From Bacteroidales bacterium H5 (GTDB taxonomy: Bacteria > Bacteroidota > Bacteroidia > Bacteroidales > Muribaculaceae), in assembly GCA_001701225.1 (NCBI GenBank), contig DAAQ01000037.1, positions 1 through 62,522 on the forward strand: 62,522 nt of DNA, read 5' to 3'. Below, in pieces: positions 58,230-62,522 of this stretch. Every line of letters begins with the position of its first letter. Within the stretch, counting starts at the first letter, position 1. The position numbers were made by a program, and so were the translations under genes. The notes under the pieces were generated by a model. That model saw nothing but the letters and a program-made list of their open reading frames with translations, did not search any database and was not told the origin of the DNA.

Positions 58230-58382
58230 TTATCAACATTTTATTAACATCGTGTTCAAAACCTGTAAATTCGGTGTTGATGAGTGTTGATAACTTTTGT
58301 TGATAAATAGCTAAATTGCAAGAACACAGAGATTTGCGATGTTAATAACTATGGGAGAAGAGGTGTTGAAGAATGTTGATAA
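58230..58382. other. Cluster of DnaA-box-like sequences
   Basis: Within 153 bp there are four exact TTATCAACA sites (58230-58238 plus; 58285-58293, 58298-58306 and 58374-58382 minus), two TTATTAACA (58241-58249 plus; 58340-58348 minus) and one TCATCAACA (58275-58283 minus). TTATCAACA differs from the E. coli DnaA box TTATCCACA by one base. The region is AT-rich and free of protein genes. It could be the replication origin or a DnaA-titrating site; position relative to dnaA is not known. Confidence 0.5.
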
Positions 58383-58412
58383 CTTTCGGGAGGGGAATGG
58401 CATGATGTCCGT

Positions 58413-58452
58413 GCGGCGCGGGCTCAGGTTTCACAACCTTGGCCCGCGCCGC
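58413..58452. other. Strong GC-rich hairpin beside the DnaA-box cluster
   Basis: GCGGCGCGGGC and its exact complement, with an inner AGGTT/AACCT pair, form a long stem. No T-run follows. The rest of 58453-58682 holds no gene I can support. Confidence 0.6.
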
Positions 58453-58682
58453 GCGAATTTCAACAATAACGTTCTTATTTCACTATGAGAACATGAACCT
58501 ATGAAGATGTTTTTCTACGGTTCCAGTAACATTTTTTCCTGATGCAAAATTACTGCTTATATATGGGGTGTGAAATACCGAAATTCCATGATTTTAGGCC
58601 CCGTTTTGTCCTCCCGGCTCACCAAAATCAATGAAAGGGCAAATTTTTTGGCCAAAATGCTTGCTGTCTCACAAAAAAGTCG

Positions 58683-58690
58683 TACCTTTG
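58683..58690 (+). promoter_or_regulatory. -7 box of the SRP RNA gene
   Basis: TACCTTTG lies 6 nt before the first paired base of the SRP RNA, a fitting distance for a transcription start. Confidence 0.7.
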
Positions 58691-58695
58691 CAGCC

Positions 58696-58798
58696 GGGTA
58701 AGTCCTACACGACCAGCTCCCCGAGAACTCCGCCAGGTCTTGATCGAAGCAACGGTATCGGGTCGTAGCGGTGCGATGTAGTCAGCTTACCCTTTTTT
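58696..58798 (+). ncRNA. ffs: Signal recognition particle RNA (small bacterial type)
   Basis: About 97 nt of RNA plus a T-run. The ends pair perfectly (GGGTAAG at 58696-58702 with CTTACCC at 58786-58792), followed inward by CTACA with TGTAG. The apical region CCAGGTCTTGATCGAAGCAA matches the conserved 4.5S Ffh-binding loop (compare CAGGTCcggaagGAAGCAG of E. coli). It is followed by six T residues. The RNA works with Ffh in membrane targeting of proteins. It is preceded by a -7 box. Confidence 0.87.
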
Positions 58799-58809
58799 GT
58801 GCCCGTATG

Positions 58810-59703
58810 TCAGCGCCACAGATAGCTCATCAGGGCACCGGCCTTGTTCTTGAGGCGTACGTGCGGATCGGCCAATATGCCGCTCCGCAGTTCTTTTATC
58901 CGTCTGAGGCACTCGCGGTTGGCTTTCCGGTATTCCGGGCGACGGCGTGTTTCAAGATACATGTTGCAATTGGCGCTGAACTGTCTCGACCGCGCGGCCC
59001 TGAGCAACCCCTCGTCTCCGGCGCTGCGGCCGACAATCCCCTCGGTCACCCTGAGCACGTCGAGGCGCGAGGGGGTGAAGGTATGTATGAAGCTCGACGG
59101 GTTGGGGCGGTAATAATATACATAGGTGTCGAGCGAGCATACGCGTACCCCCTTGGCATAGAGCCGCGACGTGAAGTCAAGATCCTCGTAATACAGCCCC
59201 TCGGTAAACAGCGTCTCCCTCACCCGTTCGGTCCGTATCAGCTTGGCCCAGGCCGCGTTATGCCACCTGTCGCGCTGATATAGGGTCTCGATGAGGGCGT
59301 CGCGTCCCGGCATCACCGTCACGGGTGCGCCCTGACGTGCCTTCATGGCCGGGTCGCGCTCGGTGAACCGCGCCGTCACGACCTCGGCCCCGGTGTGGCG
59401 GCCGGCATCGAGCATGGCGCGGAGGGCGCCACCAAGCAGCAGGTCATCGGCATCCACAAAAGCTGTCCACTCGCCGCGCGCATGGCGCATCCCCTCGTTG
59501 CGCGCCGCCGACAGCCCCCGGTTGGGGGTGGATATGACCCGCACCCCCGGGTAGCCTGATGCGATGGCGGGGGTGCTGTCGGTCGAGCCGTCATCTATGA
59601 CGATAACCTCCGTCTCCTCGCCGGCATCCTGGCAGATCACGCTGTCAAGACACTCGCCGAGAAAGGCGGAGGCATTGTATGCGGGTATGATTACCGAAAT
59701 CAT
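58810..59703 (-). CDS. Family 2 glycosyltransferase
   Basis: A 297-aa GT-A fold enzyme. The nucleotide-sugar site is visible as SVIIPAYNASAFLGECLDSV at the start, VIDDGSTDST, and the metal-binding FVDADDLL. The C-terminal part (YEDLDFTSRLYAKG; YYYRPNPSSFIH) is typical of glycan-assembly GT2 enzymes. It overlaps the DUF4923 gene by 4 nt (ATGA). Donor and acceptor are unknown. Confidence 0.92.
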   Translation of the reverse strand: MISVIIPAYNASAFLGECLDSVICQDAGEETEVIVIDDGSTDSTPAIASGYPGVRVISTPNRGLSAARNEGMRHARGEWTAFVDADDLLLGGALRAMLDAGRHTGAEVVTARFTERDPAMKARQGAPVTVMPGRDALIETLYQRDRWHNAAWAKLIRTERVRETLFTEGLYYEDLDFTSRLYAKGVRVCSLDTYVYYYRPNPSSFIHTFTPSRLDVLRVTEGIVGRSAGDEGLLRAARSRQFSANCNMYLETRRRPEYRKANRECLRRIKELRSGILADPHVRLKNKAGALMSYLWR

Positions 59704-60431
59704 TTTCCGCTTGCAGACGTGGCTGTGGCCGTCCGTTTCATCTCGAATCCGGCCGTCAGTCCGTCATACTGGTTGAGCAGCGTTGTGGCTGCCTTGATGG
59801 ATGTGTTGTTGGTGAGCGAGCCCACGCGCTCGAGGATGGTCATGAGCCTCGACACGTCAAACGTAATCTCGAGCTTGTCCTTGGAGGGCATCTTGGTATA
59901 GACCTCCATGCTGCCTATGTTTATCTGCTTGAGGGCCTTGAAATGGAATACCAGCGTCTTGCCGTCGGCGGCGGTCTCGATGGTGCCGCTCACGGCAGCC
60001 CTGCGGGCCTTCATGCTGAATGTCGAGTCGGCCTCGACGGTGAGTGTCAGCGACGTGAGTCCGGCCTTCGAGTAGTATGGCTCGAGCTTCTTCTCGATAT
60101 TGGCCGAGGCAGCTGCGCCACCTGCCTTGAGCAGCAGGTTGTCGCTCTTGAAGTCTACCGCCGGGACTGTGTAGGTCCATGTGCCGGTCAGGGTCTCCAC
60201 GCTGGTCTTCTGGCTGCCGAGGCCGAGGGCTCCGGCCACGCCGCCTATCAGGTCGCCGAGGCCGCCGCTCTTGCCTCCGTTCTGTGTCGAGTCGGACTGC
60301 GAGGATTGCTGTCCACCTCCGAGTAGCCCTCCGAGGCCTCCGAGTATGTCGCGTGCGCTCTGTGCCGATGCCGCGGGTGCGGCCACGAGGAGCGAGAGTA
60401 TCAGTGTCAGTGTCAATGTCAAGCGTTTCAT
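59700..60431 (-). CDS. DUF4923 family exported protein
   Basis: A 243-aa protein with signal peptide (1-23, ending ASAQS), a Gly/Gln/Ser-rich low-complexity stretch (about 30-75, GGLGGLLGGGQQSS), and a lipocalin-like beta-domain (about 80-225, TGTWTYTVPAVDF...). It fits DUF4923, a Bacteroidetes family of unknown function. It overlaps menA and the glycosyltransferase by 4 nt each. A longer in-frame extension upstream lies inside menA and is rejected. Confidence 0.82.
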   Translation of the reverse strand: MKRLTLTLTLILSLLVAAPAASAQSARDILGGLGGLLGGGQQSSQSDSTQNGGKSGGLGDLIGGVAGALGLGSQKTSVETLTGTWTYTVPAVDFKSDNLLLKAGGAAASANIEKKLEPYYSKAGLTSLTLTVEADSTFSMKARRAAVSGTIETAADGKTLVFHFKALKQINIGSMEVYTKMPSKDKLEITFDVSRLMTILERVGSLTNNTSIKAATTLLNQYDGLTAGFEMKRTATATSASGK

Positions 60432-61315
60432 TTCAGTATAGCGAAAATTAGAAAAGTAATCGAGAAAACCAGCATCAGCATCGCCGTCATCCCCAGCACG
60501 GGGGTCAGCGAGCGTCCGCTGCGCGCGCACAGCACCCGGGTCAGCCCCAGGTTGAGCAGCGCATATATCAGGGGCACCGTCCACGCCCCGTGTCCCAGCG
60601 AGTCCCATGCGGGATAGGTGAGGAGTGCGGTCAGCACACCGTTGACGGCGTAGAGCGCGGCCATGGCCCTGCGCCCGAGCATCACGGCCAGGGTGCGCTT
60701 GCCCACGGCGCGGTCGTCGTCGATGTCGCGGTAGTTGTTCACCACCAGCACATTGGCTGCGGGGAGCCCTATGCCCGTGGCCGTCAGCAACAGCCGTGCG
60801 CTGAACTCACCACCGCACAGCATATATGTGAGGCACACCGGCACGATGCCGAAGAACACCACCACCGCGACCTCGCCGAGCCCGTGGCGGCTCAGGGGCC
60901 ACGGCCCCGTGCTGTATGCCATCACGCCGAGCGCCACGAGCACCCCGGCGGCATACATCCACCATTGTCCGTAGAGGGCCACGAGCACGCACCCCGTCAG
61001 GCACGCAAGTCCGAGGGTGGCGAATGTCGCCCCCTTCATGGCACCGGGGGTGATGTCGCCCTCGGTCACGCCGCGCCGGGGACCCTCGCGCCCGGCACGG
61101 TCGAGGCCGTCGCGAAAGTCGTAATACTCGTTGGCGAAATTGGACGCAATCTGCGCCAGCACGGCGAATACCAGTGCAAGAACAAGCGCGGCCGGACGCA
61201 CAGTGTGCGCGGCCACGCTCAGTCCGGCGGCAAACACCACTCCGGCCACAGACACGGGAAGCGTGCGCAGGCGCATCGCCTCAATCCAGCATCCTATGGC
61301 CGAGCGTTCTGCCAT
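60428..61315 (-). CDS. menA: 1,4-dihydroxy-2-naphthoate polyprenyltransferase
   Basis: A 295-aa UbiA-family membrane enzyme joining dihydroxynaphthoate and a polyprenyl chain in menaquinone synthesis. The two Asp-rich motifs are visible: NFANEYYDFRDGLDR near residue 63 and VNNYRDIDDDRAVGKRT near residue 194. About eight membrane segments. I chose the ATG at 61315, four bases after the HIT stop; a TTG 12 bases upstream would overlap it. Confidence 0.92.
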   Translation of the reverse strand: MAERSAIGCWIEAMRLRTLPVSVAGVVFAAGLSVAAHTVRPAALVLALVFAVLAQIASNFANEYYDFRDGLDRAGREGPRRGVTEGDITPGAMKGATFATLGLACLTGCVLVALYGQWWMYAAGVLVALGVMAYSTGPWPLSRHGLGEVAVVVFFGIVPVCLTYMLCGGEFSARLLLTATGIGLPAANVLVVNNYRDIDDDRAVGKRTLAVMLGRRAMAALYAVNGVLTALLTYPAWDSLGHGAWTVPLIYALLNLGLTRVLCARSGRSLTPVLGMTAMLMLVFSITFLIFAILK

Positions 61316-61319
61316 GATG

Positions 61320-61712
61320 TCATTCAAAGTTCGCAGCGATGGCGTCGGCTATTGCCTGCATCTGCTCTGCGGGAAACTGTTTCTTGTTCCTGAAATCCAT
61401 GTCACCCTCCGAGTCCATCGGTATCAGGTGGATGTGTGCGTGAGGCACCTCGAGGCCCATGACGGCCACACCGATGCGCTTGCAGGGGACGGCCTTCTCG
61501 AGGGCGGCGGCCACGCGGCGCGCAAATCCCCACAGGGCCTCGTACTCGTCGGCGGGTAGGTTGAAGAGATAGTCCTCCTCGCGGCGCGGAATCACCAGCA
61601 CATGCCCCGCGGCAACGGGGTTGATGTCGAGGAAGGCATAATGCTTCTCGTCCTCGGCCACCTTGTACGAGGGTATCTCACCGGCTGCTATGCGGCTGAA
61701 TATCGTTGCCAT
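61320..61712 (-). CDS. HIT family nucleotide hydrolase
   Basis: A 130-aa histidine-triad protein with the catalytic triad HAHIHLIP near residue 95 and the start FSRIAAGEIPSYKVAEDE. HIT (Hint-type) enzymes hydrolyse purine-nucleoside phosphoramidates. It lies 6 nt after greA and before menA, a common greA-HIT pairing in Bacteroidetes. Confidence 0.94.
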   Translation of the reverse strand: MATIFSRIAAGEIPSYKVAEDEKHYAFLDINPVAAGHVLVIPRREEDYLFNLPADEYEALWGFARRVAAALEKAVPCKRIGVAVMGLEVPHAHIHLIPMDSEGDMDFRNKKQFPAEQMQAIADAIAANFE

Positions 61713-61718
61713 GATTCC

Positions 61719-62189
61719 TTAGAAATTGATTTCTACAATCTCGAACTTCATCAGTCCGGCGGGCACGCGTATCTCGACAATCTCGTGCAGCTTGTGACCC
61801 AAGAGGCCCTGCGCGATGGGGGTCGACGAGCCGATCTTCTTGGCCTTGAGGTCGGCCTCAGAGTCGGCCACGATGGTGTACTCCATCACCATGCCGTTGG
61901 CGGTGTTCTTGATCTTCACGCGGTTCAGTATCTGCACCTCCTCGTTGTTGAGGTTGCTCTCGTCGATGATGCGGCTCTGGGCCACCAGGTCTTTCAGCTT
62001 GGCGATCTTCATCTCAAGCATGCCCTGAGCCTCTTTTGCGGCGTCATACTCCGAGTTCTCCGAGAGGTCGCCCTTGTCGCGGGCCTCTGCGATGGCGGCT
62101 GATATGCGGGGGCGTTCCACAGACTCGAGGAACGCGATTTCTTCCATTTTCTTCTTATAACCTTCCTTGGTCATGTAAGTGATAGCCAT
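61719..62189 (-). CDS. greA: Transcription elongation factor GreA
   Basis: A 156-aa factor that rescues backtracked RNA polymerase. The N-terminal coiled coil (about 8-75) carries the acidic tip in RDKGDLSENSEYDAAKEAQG, and the C-terminal FKBP-like domain has GSSTPIAQGLLGHKLHE. It is the first gene of the greA-HIT-menA-DUF4923-GT2 run. Confidence 0.96.
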   Translation of the reverse strand: MAITYMTKEGYKKKMEEIAFLESVERPRISAAIAEARDKGDLSENSEYDAAKEAQGMLEMKIAKLKDLVAQSRIIDESNLNNEEVQILNRVKIKNTANGMVMEYTIVADSEADLKAKKIGSSTPIAQGLLGHKLHEIVEIRVPAGLMKFEIVEINF

Positions 62190-62315
62190 GGTAGTAGGTA
62201 GTCTTTTTATGTGGTGAGTGAATGATTTATCTTTTGGCTGACAATTAAAAAATATAGAATCCCGAGGCTGAGGCTACGAGACTCCAGATAATACGATTGT
62301 CCTTAATTTCCACCG

Positions 62316-62323
62316 CAAAGTTA
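62316..62323 (-). promoter_or_regulatory. -7 box of the greA operon
   Basis: TAACTTTG on the minus strand predicts a leader of about 120 nt. No other gene was seen between 62190 and 62388. Confidence 0.55.
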
Positions 62324-62388
62324 CTCAATAATTCCCTCCCCCCCAACACCCCCTCCCCGATTTAACAAACTTTATGCCACCGGGGGAG

Positions 62389-62522
62389 AATTAGAAATTA
62401 GGAATTAGGAATGGAGGCAACCGTGACATCGTAGGGACGTGGCCTGCCACGTCCGCAGGCAAACAATCATACTTCCCGGTGTAAAGAATGCTTTTTCGTC
62501 CCCGGACGTGGCAGGCCACGTC
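62389..62522. repeat. Palindromic repeat element at the window edge
   Basis: Short direct repeats of ATTAGGA (from 62389) lead into GACGTGGCCTGCCACGTCC (62436-62454). This has an exact inverted copy at 62504-62522, running off the window. Each arm is itself a palindrome (GACGTGGC-CT-GCCACGTC). It resembles a REP/MITE-like dispersed element. Confidence 0.7.

Noticed and set aside
58339..58488. 49-aa frame inside the DnaA-box cluster and GC hairpin
   Set aside because: It contains the DnaA-like sites and hairpin, has biased Asn/Arg composition and no promoter; likely chance.

Overview
The window looks like chromosomal DNA from a member of the Bacteroidales, most likely a Muribaculaceae-type gut bacterium. 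Three things point there. Many genes are preceded by the Bacteroidetes sigma-ABfr promoter (-7 box TAnnTTTG, sometimes with a -33 TTTG). The protein families are typical of the phylum: DUF4294, DUF4301, DUF4923, DUF5689, DUF6359, an OmpA-type barrel, BioG-BioC, a PL26-like lyase and a T9SS-type C-terminal domain. Shine-Dalgarno sequences are mostly absent. The family-level placement is an inference. No insertion sequence, prophage, rRNA operon or CRISPR array was seen.

Layout. 0-6 kb: an FHS/MFS sugar transporter diverges from transketolase; an OmpA-like porin and a DUF4294 protein follow. 6-12.3 kb, minus strand: nadB, a metY-like gene, then a run exonuclease / formate-nitrite channel / thioredoxin / degenerate C39-VKOR fusion / 54-aa peptide. 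12.4-13 kb: a small AT-rich island with a zinc-ribbon gene and two inverted repeats. 13-19.2 kb, minus strand: a compact biotin operon (bioA-bioF-bioGC fusion-bioD), ribF and a HAD phosphatase. 19.4-29.2 kb, plus strand: secreted endonuclease/exonuclease/phosphatase, cytidylate-kinase-like protein, TonB-dependent receptor and two large lipoproteins built from OB-fold-like DUF5689/DUF6359 domains, which I read as a candidate nucleic-acid capture locus. 29.2-30 kb: a HicA/HicB pair split by two hairpins. 30.1-32.9 kb: rseC-rnfB-rnfC, closed by a terminator with no rnfDGEA. 33-38 kb: GH31 alpha-xylosidase, apbE, DJ-1 protein and trxA. 38-41.2 kb: an AT-rich leucine-rich-repeat surface protein with a long leader, and an orphan 58-aa antitoxin-like gene. 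41.3-43.1 kb: ilvA and a SPOR lipoprotein. 43.2-43.8 kb: a transcription unit with two tiny reading frames. 43.8-53 kb, minus strand: PL26-like lyase, miaA, a membrane protein, a DPP-IV peptidase and a coiled-coil protein ending in a clamp-binding-like motif. 53-58 kb: DcaP-like porin, engB, GNAT protein and DUF4301. 58-58.8 kb: tRNA-Met(CAU), a dense cluster of DnaA-box-like sequences and the SRP RNA. 58.8-62.5 kb, minus strand: glycosyltransferase, DUF4923 protein, menA, HIT protein, greA and a palindromic repeat running off the edge.

The metabolic picture is an anaerobic or microaerobic glycan user: menaquinone synthesis, Rnf subunits with an ApbE flavin transferase, a formate/nitrite channel, biotin, NAD and flavin cofactor synthesis, and surface enzymes for rhamnogalacturonan, xyloglucan-type sugars, peptides and perhaps extracellular DNA. 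The most interesting leads are the C39-like/VKOR/peptide operon, the nuclease-TonB-OB-fold locus, the two-microORF transcript, the coiled-coil protein with AT-hook and QLSLF tail, and the DnaA-box cluster.
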